In this document: one piece after another, positions 36,501-46,700 of the stretch
How positions within the stretch are numbered: position 1 is the first letter of the stretch
How the letters are laid out: the number at the start of each line of letters is the position of its first letter
NCBI GenBank assembly: GCA_934481345.1
Contig: CAKSPF010000009.1
Span: forward strand, 44,600-108,599
Direction of reading: 5' to 3'
DNA length: 64,000 nt
Origin: an uncultured Clostridia bacterium
Lineage (GTDB): Bacteria; Bacillota; Clostridia; UMGS1810
Program-made: the position numbers and the translations under genes
Notes under the pieces: model-generated
What the model was told of the DNA's origin: nothing
The model's database searches: none
The model's input: only the letters and a program-made list of their open reading frames with translations

Positions 36501-39500
36501 GTGAAATCAAACGGAAATACACTTACTGCCGGCTTCACCGTTGACGCACCGGAAATTGCGCTTGCGGACGGCGAAAACACAATATTTGTGCAGACTGCAA
36601 TATGTCACGAAGACGCAGACAAGACAAAGATAGACCTGACCACGGTTAAAAATGATGAAATCGTGTTTTATTACGACAGCAGCGCACCTGACGCAACGCT
36701 CGTTATAAACGATATTCACACAACCGACAGCATATCGGGCAAAATATATGTTAGCGACAATCTCGGAGCAGGCGTTACCGCGGTATGCAATGACGATACA
36801 ATCAAAATCGGTGAATTTGCAAACGGCGCGTTTGACATCACTGCTTTGAAGAACACCGGCAAGGATACTCTGATAACCGTATCGGACAAAGCGGGCAACA
36901 AGACCTATATCAAGCCTGTTATCAGGGGAATTGACGTGGAAGCTCCCGAAGTGGAAATTACTTCTTCGGAAAGAATGTCCGGCGAGAGGAAAGACGCTCT
37001 GGCAACGGTTAAAATCAGCGGAGTATTGCCCGAAACCGTAAAATTCGCATTTATTCCGCAGGATAAAGCATCCGGCGGAAATATCCCGGAGGAGTATTTC
37101 AAAGAAAATCTTTCGGACGGCGATTTCTATAAAGTTACACAGGCACGCACCGAGGAGGGTGAATGGGACGGCGAATACAACATTATATATAATGCAGAGA
37201 TTTCGGGAATTACCGATACCCGTTACCTCGGCATACGTTCCTCGGACAGTCTTGGCAATACCAATGACGTTATATTTGAAACACCGCTTGTTTCTCAGGA
37301 CGCAGAGCTTACCGCATCGACAACGGTCAGTCCTACGGAAACCGCGGCAAGAACGGTTGCACGCGTAAGCTACAACGTTCCCGTCTACACACTTCCGCAG
37401 GATAAAATAGTGGATGAAAACAGTGATATTGTTAAAAACAACACTCTTGAAATCGATGAAGATAACTGGAAAAATCTTTCCGCAGCCGAAAAGGTTGAAG
37501 CGGCAAATTTTGAGCTTGCAAAAAAATATGCTTTGTCGTATTCCGACAAACACACATTCTCGGCAGGAGAAAACAAGGTTTACGACTTATACACCGTAGA
37601 TGATCTTGGCAGAACGAAACATCTCACAGCTGAAGTCAGCGGTGTTACATTCAATGCACAGAGCGACATTAAAGCAGGGGTTTACTTTAAGGAATGGCCC
37701 GATCCGTATACTTACAATTATATCCCGGTTAAAAACGAAGAAATATGTGCTGAAATCGCACAGTCAAGCGATGACTATTATGTAATAGTCGAGGCAGACG
37801 GCGGTGACGGAAACACGCTGTATCTGCCCGAGGAAACATCCGACATTGAAGCAAGGTACACAAACGGTCTTATATTCAGTGAATATTCGTCAAAAGATTA
37901 TGCGGTTTACTCAAGAGAACCGTCGGAGGACGATCCGTATGATAATGGCGAAATAAAGGGTTATACGAAGCTTGTGTACAGTCTGAAACCTATCGAAATC
38001 GATGACGGCAGCGGATATTACAGGCTTTCGGACGTTACCGAGCGTATCATAAACGTTCGTGCGTTCCAGAGAAACGCAGACATCAGCGATCCCGGTCAGG
38101 TGGCGGAAAGAAGCGTTGTTTTAAGCGGTATTGACAATGACGCTCCGATAATTAAATGGTCGGTTACTCCGGAGGTCTTAACCTATGAAACGGTTGATTA
38201 CGGAAACGGCGAATTTTATACCGAGCTTGTACCGCATCCCACGCCCGGAGATGTAACATATACACTCCGCGCACAGGATAAGGAATCGGGCATAGGCAAG
38301 ATACTGGCAGTGGTATATATGACACCCGACGGCGGTTATGAAGAGGTTTACGTTCCTATGACGGACGAAAACGGTAACCCCACAGAATACTGGAGCTGGG
38401 ACGGAAACGAACATATGGGCGGCGTCGAAGAATATGACGAAGACGGAGCCCCTGTTTTATCGGCAAAACCTATTCCCGTCAAGATTGAATACTTCGGCGA
38501 CGGCGACATATACGGCGAAAAAACACTTACCTATACCTTCACCGACGCTTATTTGCTAAAGAATGCGGGAATATTTACAAACACCTGCGGCGCAAACGCA
38601 TACCCCGGCATCTATTTCAGAGCCGGAGGCGATGGCGGCGGAAGCGAGAGCGGACTATCGACAGTCGGCATAATTTACAAAATGCCTATAGAAGAGGGTA
38701 AGGACTACAATGTCAAATACTTCTTTGAAAATTCCGAAGGCAGCTGGGAAGAATTTACCGACATTGAAAATACATATTACAAAAATGCAAAAGCAGTAAT
38801 AGAGATTCCGGAAGGAAGCCGCGGAGAAGAAAGAGGGCTTGCGGTTACAAACAACAACAGAAACAATGAGAAGATATTAAACAGTTACCAAAATGAGTTT
38901 ACGTTCAATCTCAAAGACAAATACAACTATCGCGCAGACGTTAACGTTTCGCTCAAAAACTTTGACAGCGAACCGGGAACGGTTGATTACAAGCTTTCGA
39001 CAACATCAAAGACAAATAAACCCGTTGAGGTTACCGTTACCGTTTCGGACGCAAAAAGCGGAATAGGAACAGTTAAGCTTACAAGCGGCGCGGATGAAGT
39101 TGCGCTTACAAAGGTTGAAGAATATGAGCTCGGTGATGAGGGAACGGAAAAAGTAAAATATGCGGTATACAAAGGCGATATTTCTCAAAACGGCACATAC
39201 AGCATAACGCTTTTTGACAGGGTTGCAAACAAAACGGTAAAAAGCTTTAACATAAAAAATATAAACACCGTTGTACCTGAGGCGACAGTTACCTACAGCA
39301 CGGAGGAATATACCTCGCGTCCGGTAAACGCAACCGTAAGCTTTTCAAAACCGAATGTAAAGATTGTAAACATTGAACCTGTCGCACCGCTTACGGCGGC
39401 AGATTACAGCGTAAATTACAACACATCTGTAATAACGTTTACAAAATCGGGAACTGTCGGAGTTTGCTATGAGGACGATTATGGCAATTCAAACAGCGAT

Positions 39501-40754
39501 AATCCTCTTATTGTGGCAGTAAAAAATATTGACAAAACTCCTCCTGTTCTTGAACCGGTATATGATACGACCACAGACCCGTCGGTTGTTTCGGTAACAT
39601 TTGACAAGGTTGACGTTCTGACAAGCGCAATGGATCTGCAAAGAAAAGAGTCCGACATATTCGTAACCTACGGCGGTATAACAAAGCCGGTTGCGGATGA
39701 GGAAGGAAATAAAAACAGCTACACATTCTACGAAAACGGAAACTATACTTTTAAGGTTCATGACAAAGAAGGTCTGTCGTCTTTCGTTTCAATCAACATT
39801 GACGGTATAGACAAAAAGGCTCCGAAAATCACAAGTGTAAAATGGAGCTATGATTATGATGAGTTTGACGGCGAAAACTGGGTTACAAAAACCGCAAGCG
39901 GTCAGAAAACTCCTGTAGACGGTACTGTAGGCTATATCGTAGGCTCGGATATACACAAGATTACAAACAAAGACGTTACGGTGACTGTCGAAACCGATGA
40001 CGATACGCGTCTTATCGGCAGCAGTGACGGTTATGGCAAGATAAAGGAAAAGGTTTACGACCGGAACGGACTGTTTATTTTCGACACGGAAAAGAAAAAC
40101 GGACTTACGGCAAGCTACGGCGTTGATATTGAAATTATCGACAAGACCGCACCTGTAATAGACCTTTCGGATCTTGGAGCGGAAATGGTATTTTATGAAA
40201 ATTCAAAAATGAACTCTGACTATGATATAAGCATGCTCAAATATGTAAAGGACGGCAAGTACACCGCATATAAGGCATATGATGTGTTTAACGGCAAAAA
40301 GACAGACCTTACCGAAAATGTGGAGATAGACTGGGGCGGATTTAATGCAAATGATTTGAGCCAAAACAAATTTGACTCAAGCAAACCGTACACAGTTACC
40401 TACAAAGTAACGGATTCGGCCCATAACACAATGACTGCAAAGAGAACAATCCGTCTTGTGGGCATTAATGACACGGTCGCATTTGTAAACGGCTTGCTTC
40501 CGGACTTTGCCGGACGAAGCGAAGTTATCGGCAGCAGTATAAAAATATCGCTTGCAAACTTTGCGGGAACAGCATATGTAAGATACCAAAGCGGCGTTAA
40601 AACAATGGGACAGATGAAAAAAGACGGCATGGTGGTAAGTAAAAACGAAAACGGCGATTTCGAGGTTCCGGACCTTTCCGAAGGCTGGTATACCTTCTAT
40701 GTTCAGACCGACAAGCGCGATTACTTTACACTTTGCGTATATCTGAGTAATTAA
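33576..40754 (+). CDS. giant secreted Ig-repeat protein A2
   Basis: A 2392-aa protein starting at GTG 33576, overlapping the TetR stop. The signal peptide is at residues 1-27 (LIPFNYVMPASAD). The chain consists of Ig-like beta modules marked by DSQSPTVAVS, DNKAPEVTVT, DNEGPVINVT, DVEAPEVEIT, DNDAPIIKWS, DKTPPVLE, DKKAPKITSV and DKTAPVIDLS. The last 90 residues (VNGLLPDFAGRSEVI, then YVRYQSGVKTMGQMKKDGM, ending FTLCVYLSN) form the same terminal module as A1. There is no SLH or sortase motif. Overall order and size match A1, although repeats have diverged strongly. Confidence 0.85.
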   Translation: MKLRRLLCALLAVCMLIPFNYVMPASADTDWEYKVTVTTATGGSDPHTKKGAIQVTLKFNGGDEGGKLDDGVNKKGADAKYSTKSARAPWTLDSITLKNNTKDGYKIHRIRIEVSKSGKSKNILDWYPGNSNDTSSGEWIDKDNGRKESYTVYTGTKRKIYQAGNFYDEFCKDIFIEPMGESGNISHKWDCKISDSYADIMGSSYNCMEYPDAPEIEISVGGKKGDNSKITKSELEKNGFQFFNDKDSGFGYTANRLLVSHYMNKNNIYSIDIGFNIKFPPESTSMYGGIFYSGTSTVIHRNAFALESVNFSSNYYHAGTDNYFYNNSGDKKISVTANIKTTGSSSDYGSGALKDSTLYFDKAYLKAGDNTVINAADSSGKPISSVKVDDGKSFKLEFPYTEGLDSQNAGVVLMFENARLKYTPYTGEEEELIMWDENYNIPGFSNRSIGGYIMSTHKIDSQSPTVAVSSADGTDLNKWNKTVALSAVPSEDIYSQTASGLTRGLLDMNLSDGTNAPAIYRFNYTEQNPGTASSMQKVPALKSLSQKITLALRDKVEGNFDLVFSGYDYAGNQLKTVYKGIKLDNKAPEVTVTEKANPKIDGKKGNIYNVKISDASGTGRLYYMFTKKNIADIPEYDGSGSLTSGDMDTTLDKWAYIEQKDTENGKTAAAYLEVEKGQTFIGHLVYFAVDEAGNKTNISVEDININNEDTAYDITPKNPAKPRSSYDISVTTNGNNKVYYSWKNYVKDEATGKMKENYIVKDKLYNGIIETAKDEATKNLNGTYILECIIVPPSGKSIPCVPVSYAFDNEGPVINVTPAGGDTYKSSQTVTVYATDMSDIVSATAKIVTPDGRDIEGRGETALSIANGILSQNVNISDIAGGAYALKVTATDTNGLSATEISKPFFIRNSKPTGTVDVSGSIRHNGRALISDGKIKLDFDITEAFANSSAAENQALYYSVSTTAGEYGEWLKAGAVKSNGNTLTAGFTVDAPEIALADGENTIFVQTAICHEDADKTKIDLTTVKNDEIVFYYDSSAPDATLVINDIHTTDSISGKIYVSDNLGAGVTAVCNDDTIKIGEFANGAFDITALKNTGKDTLITVSDKAGNKTYIKPVIRGIDVEAPEVEITSSERMSGERKDALATVKISGVLPETVKFAFIPQDKASGGNIPEEYFKENLSDGDFYKVTQARTEEGEWDGEYNIIYNAEISGITDTRYLGIRSSDSLGNTNDVIFETPLVSQDAELTASTTVSPTETAARTVARVSYNVPVYTLPQDKIVDENSDIVKNNTLEIDEDNWKNLSAAEKVEAANFELAKKYALSYSDKHTFSAGENKVYDLYTVDDLGRTKHLTAEVSGVTFNAQSDIKAGVYFKEWPDPYTYNYIPVKNEEICAEIAQSSDDYYVIVEADGGDGNTLYLPEETSDIEARYTNGLIFSEYSSKDYAVYSREPSEDDPYDNGEIKGYTKLVYSLKPIEIDDGSGYYRLSDVTERIINVRAFQRNADISDPGQVAERSVVLSGIDNDAPIIKWSVTPEVLTYETVDYGNGEFYTELVPHPTPGDVTYTLRAQDKESGIGKILAVVYMTPDGGYEEVYVPMTDENGNPTEYWSWDGNEHMGGVEEYDEDGAPVLSAKPIPVKIEYFGDGDIYGEKTLTYTFTDAYLLKNAGIFTNTCGANAYPGIYFRAGGDGGGSESGLSTVGIIYKMPIEEGKDYNVKYFFENSEGSWEEFTDIENTYYKNAKAVIEIPEGSRGEERGLAVTNNNRNNEKILNSYQNEFTFNLKDKYNYRADVNVSLKNFDSEPGTVDYKLSTTSKTNKPVEVTVTVSDAKSGIGTVKLTSGADEVALTKVEEYELGDEGTEKVKYAVYKGDISQNGTYSITLFDRVANKTVKSFNIKNINTVVPEATVTYSTEEYTSRPVNATVSFSKPNVKIVNIEPVAPLTAADYSVNYNTSVITFTKSGTVGVCYEDDYGNSNSDNPLIVAVKNIDKTPPVLEPVYDTTTDPSVVSVTFDKVDVLTSAMDLQRKESDIFVTYGGITKPVADEEGNKNSYTFYENGNYTFKVHDKEGLSSFVSINIDGIDKKAPKITSVKWSYDYDEFDGENWVTKTASGQKTPVDGTVGYIVGSDIHKITNKDVTVTVETDDDTRLIGSSDGYGKIKEKVYDRNGLFIFDTEKKNGLTASYGVDIEIIDKTAPVIDLSDLGAEMVFYENSKMNSDYDISMLKYVKDGKYTAYKAYDVFNGKKTDLTENVEIDWGGFNANDLSQNKFDSSKPYTVTYKVTDSAHNTMTAKRTIRLVGINDTVAFVNGLLPDFAGRSEVIGSSIKISLANFAGTAYVRYQSGVKTMGQMKKDGMVVSKNENGDFEVPDLSEGWYTFYVQTDKRDYFTLCVYLSN

Positions 40755-40771
40755 AGGGGGAATGAAAAAGA

Positions 40772-43700
40772 ATGAACGTATTTAAGAAAGCTTTATCATA
40801 TATTCTGATACTCGCCGTTCTTGTTTCGGTTTTTCCCGGAGTTGCATTTGCAGACGAGGACGAGTATAAAATTTCAAACGAGTATTTAAGCTTCACTTTT
40901 AACCAAAAAACGGGCGGTTTCGCGATAGAAACCGCCGAGGGAAATCCTCAGAAGGTGCTTGACGACAACATTCCTCTTTTATATGCCGAGGATAAGGAGC
41001 GCAGCAACGGAACCTCCTTTATAACCGTGCGGATAGGGGATAAGGACTATATATTCGGGCAGAACTATTCGTTTTTCGGTATAGAGTCATCGCTCGGCAC
41101 GGTTAAGGTGGGCGAGCAAAACAGACTTATAGAAATCCCGTGGACGATAAAGGGCATAACGGTAACTCTCACTGCGGCTCTTGACCACAACAATGACAGC
41201 AATACAACCGGTAATGTCGGTTTGTCATTCAAGGTTGAAAACAACAGCGGAAAAAATGAAAATGTCAGCGTAAGACTTCTTCTTGACACCGCTCTCGGAA
41301 ACAGGATTGACGCACCGTATTTTGTAATTGACAAAGATATACAGCCTACGTTTACCGAAACGGAGTTTTCGCAGGACGCTATTCCGCAGCAGATACGAAG
41401 CGTGGATTCGCTTACAAATCCGACGAGGCTTTCGTACATTCTGATGCAGGCACAGGGCTGGAACGGCGGAACAAGACCGAGCAAGGTTATACTCGGACAC
41501 TGGGCAAACCTTGCGAATGTACGCTACGACTACACTCCCGACCCGTACTGTGATTTTACGAACTATTCAAATGACTACCGCGAGCCGGACAGTGCGGCGG
41601 CAATTTACTGGGAAAACAATACCCTGCAAAACGGCGAAAGCTTTACCGGTGAAATGCTCTATGGCGTGGGTAACTTTTCAAACACCACCGGCGAGGCAAT
41701 GGGCATTGACATCACGGCAGAGCGCGTTGAACTTTCCGCAGACAAAAAGTCATACAAAAACGACGGCAAAATCAATGTTACCGTTAACATTGACAATACC
41801 GTTGACAATGCAGCGGAGCTTAGCAATGTAGTGGTAAATCTCACTGTTGACGATAAACAGTTTGAACTTGTTGACGGAGAGGAACAGATAAAATATGTGA
41901 GCCTGGGCAAAGAGATAAAAACCCTTAAATATACCCTTAAAGCACTTCCCCAGGACGATCTCACGGCAGGCACGGTTTATGTATCGTTAAGCGGTGTAAA
42001 GACGCTGTCGGACGGCAATCAGGAGGATTTTGAAACAGCGGCGCAGAGAAGTCTTATACTTCCGTCCGTCGGCGAAGTTTCTGAAATTCAGTTCAACAAA
42101 ATCAATCCCAAAATCGTGTATACAGACGGCGAAAAGGCTGTAACGATTTCGGGAAAAATGAAACCGCTTGAGGCTGTACTGGCAAATGACGCGGCCGTGG
42201 AGCTGAAGCTTGTTCATGATACAACAGGCGAAAGCGTAACCATTGATAAGAAAAACATTGCGTTTTTGGATGAAACGGGTGAAACGCTCACATTCACAAC
42301 CGAAGAACAGCTTTATGTGGGTGATTATAAAATCGTATTTGAAATAAACGATACCCGTCTGCAGGATAATCTGAAATGCAAATCCATAACATGCAGCCAA
42401 AAACTTCAGGTATCGGCAGACAAAAAATATCAGCTTAAATCCTACGGCATGGCGGCGCTCGTCCGCACAACCGACGGGGCTGAGGCAGGTTCGTATGATT
42501 TCCATACGTTCAGAAACGAAAGTGAATATTTAAGCTTTTATAAAGGTGAGCTTGCATCAAAGGGCAGGCTGGACGGCAAAACGGTAAAATACAACTTCGG
42601 CAAAGACAAAGAGTCCATAAAGCAGCATGAAATTCTGCTTACAGTCCGCGCCAATCTCCGCGAGATGAAGGATGCGGCTACCGGCGAAATTTTCTGGCAG
42701 GCGGATTTTCAGTCGGGCGACATCATCATAAACAACATGCTTTCCTATGAAGGCGAAAAACCGCTTAAACTTTACAGAAGCGGCTCTGCCTGCAGGGTTG
42801 AAGGCGACGGACTTTTAAAGGTTGTAAATTCAATAAACGTATGGAGAAGCAAGTGGAGCATTTCGGCGACCAAGGGCATTGCGTACACTCTTGACGAGGA
42901 ACGCCTTTCGGACGCAATCGGTCAGGGCGTGACAGTGCGTTCGCTCAATCTTTCGCTTGACGGAGCGGCAACCATGATTCAGTCGCTCGGCGGCTTTGCC
43001 GTAGATTTGAAATACGGTGTTTTAAGCTCGCAGTGGTATGACGATTCGGACGGCACGGTAACTTACGGAATAGGCTTCGGAGGAAGCATAAGCATCCCGA
43101 TTAAGGCGAAAAAGCAGAAAGAACAGCCGGACCTTACCGCCGACCAGGAGGATATAAGCGAAGAGCTTAACAATCTGTTTGACGAAAGTCTAACCGCCGA
43201 CCAGGAGGATATTTCGGGCGAGATGACAAGCATGTTTGACGAAAATCCGCCGAGAAGAACCTCTACGGGCGACAAAATTCAAAAGGACACAAAGCTGTCG
43301 GACGGACAGCTTTCGGCAGAGGTAGACAATGTGCTTTTCGGTGAGAAAGGCGACGTCGAGGATGGATATGTAAAGGTAAGCGACACGGGATTTATCGGCA
43401 TTGACGCTGCTTTCTCGCTTGCGCTTCCAAAGGACGTTCTGGGCTCGCTTGTTGCCAATTCTCCCGGAATTTACGCAAGTGTAAAAATTAACACGATAGA
43501 AAACGAATACGAGATAAATGCAGGTCTGAACATCAAAATTATCGAGTGCGAAGGAATCCTCGCATTTAAACAGGTCAACGTTAAAAACAAAGATGTAATT
43601 GTACCCGATAAAATAGAATTTTATATCCGTGACGGGCTTAAAATTCCCGTTGCGCCTCCGGTGCTCTTTATAGCCGGTCTCGGAGGCGGAATAAACGGGC

Positions 43701-46700
43701 TTGCCGACACAATCGGCGGTGAATTTGACAAACTTCCGCCGCTTACAATACTTCTGTTTACGCGCCTTGAAGCGATAGGTGTTTTGACAGGTGATTTTAA
43801 CGCAAAGGTCAGCCTTGAGGGTCTGTCGCTTACCGGAGATATGAAGCTTAAGGCAAAAGGTCTTGAAAAGCTTATAGACGTAAAGGCAGGCATAAGTGCA
43901 AGGTGGATTGAACCGTGGGAGCTTAACCTGTACGGAAACGCAAGCATTATTGACGGACTGATAACCGGAGGTATCACCGTAACCATTGCGGATAACTATT
44001 TCTACGGTTACATATTTGCAAGTATATGCATACCCGACAGTATTCCGCTTGTCGGCGGAAAGGAGCTTGCAGGAGTCGAGGCGGCGGTATCGCATGAATT
44101 TGTCGGTGCCAATATCAAAATCATAGGTATACGTTTCGGAGTGATTTATTACTGGGGCGAAAGCGTATCATTCGGTAAAAACATCGATCTGAGTCCTCCG
44201 CACCGCGAAGGAATTGAAGGTATGTCGCTTGCAAATGCAGACGACGTTACGGCATACTACGGAACGAACATTCACGCACTTTCGGTTGTAACTCTTGCAG
44301 ATACATCCGCAGGCGTAAATGAAAAAGAAGCAAAGGTCAGTGTTGACGGTGCAAGCGGTCAGAGTGCACTTCTTCTTGAAATTCCTTATTCCGGCGTCGG
44401 AACACCGTCAGCAGAGGATATTACGCTTATAAATCCGAAAGGCAAGATTATAACGCTTACGCCCGATGACGGCATGGGCAACGGCAATATGCTTTTGCAG
44501 AGCCGAGAGGACGGCAATTTCATTTATGTTACCGTAACGGACGCAGCACAGATAAAAGACGGAGACGGCGACTGGACAGTAAAATACGCAGCCGATAAGG
44601 ATTTTGAAATCACGACATTTAAGATGAACGGCGTCGATGAAATCGCAGAGCTTGACAAAGACAGCACAACTATAGCGCTCAATGCAGAGGATCCCGCAAC
44701 AAAAACGCAAAGCGTTACGGCAGGCTGGAAGATAAACGGCGCAAAGGGTGACAAGACAGGCACAATAGACGTTTATCTCACAAAGGACAAAGACGTGCTT
44801 TCAAAAATCAAAACAAGCAAAAACAACGGAGATGTTCTGGGAACAAATATTCTTCATAAAGAAAATGTTGTATTGAATTCGGCGGCGGCAACAGAAAAAA
44901 TAACTCTTCCGGATTCACTGCCGGATACGGTAGGCGAAAATGAAAGATACTATGCGGTTACAACACTTACTACAACCGAGGGAATAAGCCTTGCTGTGAG
45001 CAACACGGGATTTAAATTTAAAAACAGCAATCTTCCCAAAGAGGTTTCGGGCGTAAAAATCGCATACGGCGGCAACGGTGAAATCTTTGTAAAGGTTACC
45101 GATCCCGGTGACGCAGACTACACGCACTATCTCGCGGAAATCGTTTCCGAGGACGGAACGGTGCTTGAAAACAACATCGGTCAGTTTGAAAAAGGCGCAA
45201 ACTTTGTATTCGGAAAGGAAGCGGCTCTTGAGGCAGGCAAAAGCTATCATGTAAACATCAAGACGCTCAGAGAAGAATACAAAAAGTCGGACGAAGAGTA
45301 CAAAACGCATTATTACTACGGAACTGCAACCGTTTCGTCAAATTCACTTGTTCTTCCGGTGGTGGATATGCCTAAGCTCAAGGAAGTAAAGGTTAATTTC
45401 AATACTTCGGGCAATGAGATTAACACAAATGTCAAGGACGTTGTGATAGAATATGTCTTTGAAAATGATGTGTTTATGGAAATGGATTTAAACGGCGGCA
45501 AGGTCTATGCCTTCGGTGTCGATCCGAATCCGAATGACGCGGATTTCTCATACTTCAGAAAGAATTGGAAATTTGTGTTAGACGACCTTGACGACGGAGA
45601 TTATGTGGTTAACTTCACGGCATATACTTCGTCAAAAGACCACATAAAGGGCAGCGAAATCACAGATGTTGACAATGCGTACCTTGGCTTTACAATTGAT
45701 TCATCCGCTCCTGTTTTGTCACTTTCACAAAAAAGTATTGACAGAAAAATGGGTACGGATGACATAACGGTGGTCTTTGGTGCAAATACGGTCATTGCTG
45801 ATGAAAACGGCAAATATACCATTGAGGGAATTACCGAAAAATCGGCAGAGCTGATGCTTGACGGCATAAAAATCAGCGAGACGGACGAAGGCGTGGCAAT
45901 AGCGTCCAACGGAAGTTTTAAAATAGAAAAAACACTCGGCGCAGATGAATTGTTTAAGGAGCATTTGCTCACTGCAACAGACAAGGCGGGCAATGTTTCG
46001 CAGATGACGGTTTACGCGGTAAGATCGGGCGGATTTTCATTTGACTCGCTGAGGATTTATCTTGACGGCAGTGAAATTACTCCGAATGAAAACGGAGAAA
46101 AAATAATAAACATCAAAAACGGCAGAACTGCAAAGCTTACCGTAGCGGCTGTTACCGAAAACGGCAAAGCATTTGATATTGATCCGGACTTAATCGACTG
46201 GAGTATCTTATACGAAAAGAGCGCAGTACAATTAAATGGCGGCAAAATAACGGCGCTTATTCCGGGAGAAACGGCAGTTAAAGCAAAGCTTGCAACAGCA
46301 AATGCCGAAACTGCAAACGGTTCGCGCTCGGAGGGACTTTCCGATTACGTTATTGTAAACATAGGAAACAATTCCCAGTCCGATCTTGCGGAAAAAATCG
46401 AAGAAGCAAAGAGTATTATTGCAAACAATCCGAATGCGTCGGCAGGCAAAATCAATGCGCTGCAGACGGCAATAGACGAGGCTGAAACTCTTATAAACAA
46501 TCCGCAGGCTTCAGAGAGCGACTTTACAGACGGCGTCACAAAGCTTACGCAGGCAATATCCGATTTCTGGCGAAACGACGGACAGAGCGGAAGCAGCGGC
46601 GGCGGAGGCGGCTCGGCAAGAGTATACACTGTCACCGCTCTGGATACAGAGCACGGCAGGGTTGAACTTTCGCAAAACAAGGTGTACAGCGGAAACAGTG

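Noticed and set aside
36507..37553. A 348-codon minus-strand open frame inside giant gene A2
   Set aside because: It lies wholly within the coding frame of A2, is rich in Cys/Arg/Ile in a way typical of reverse-frame shadows, and has no family features.
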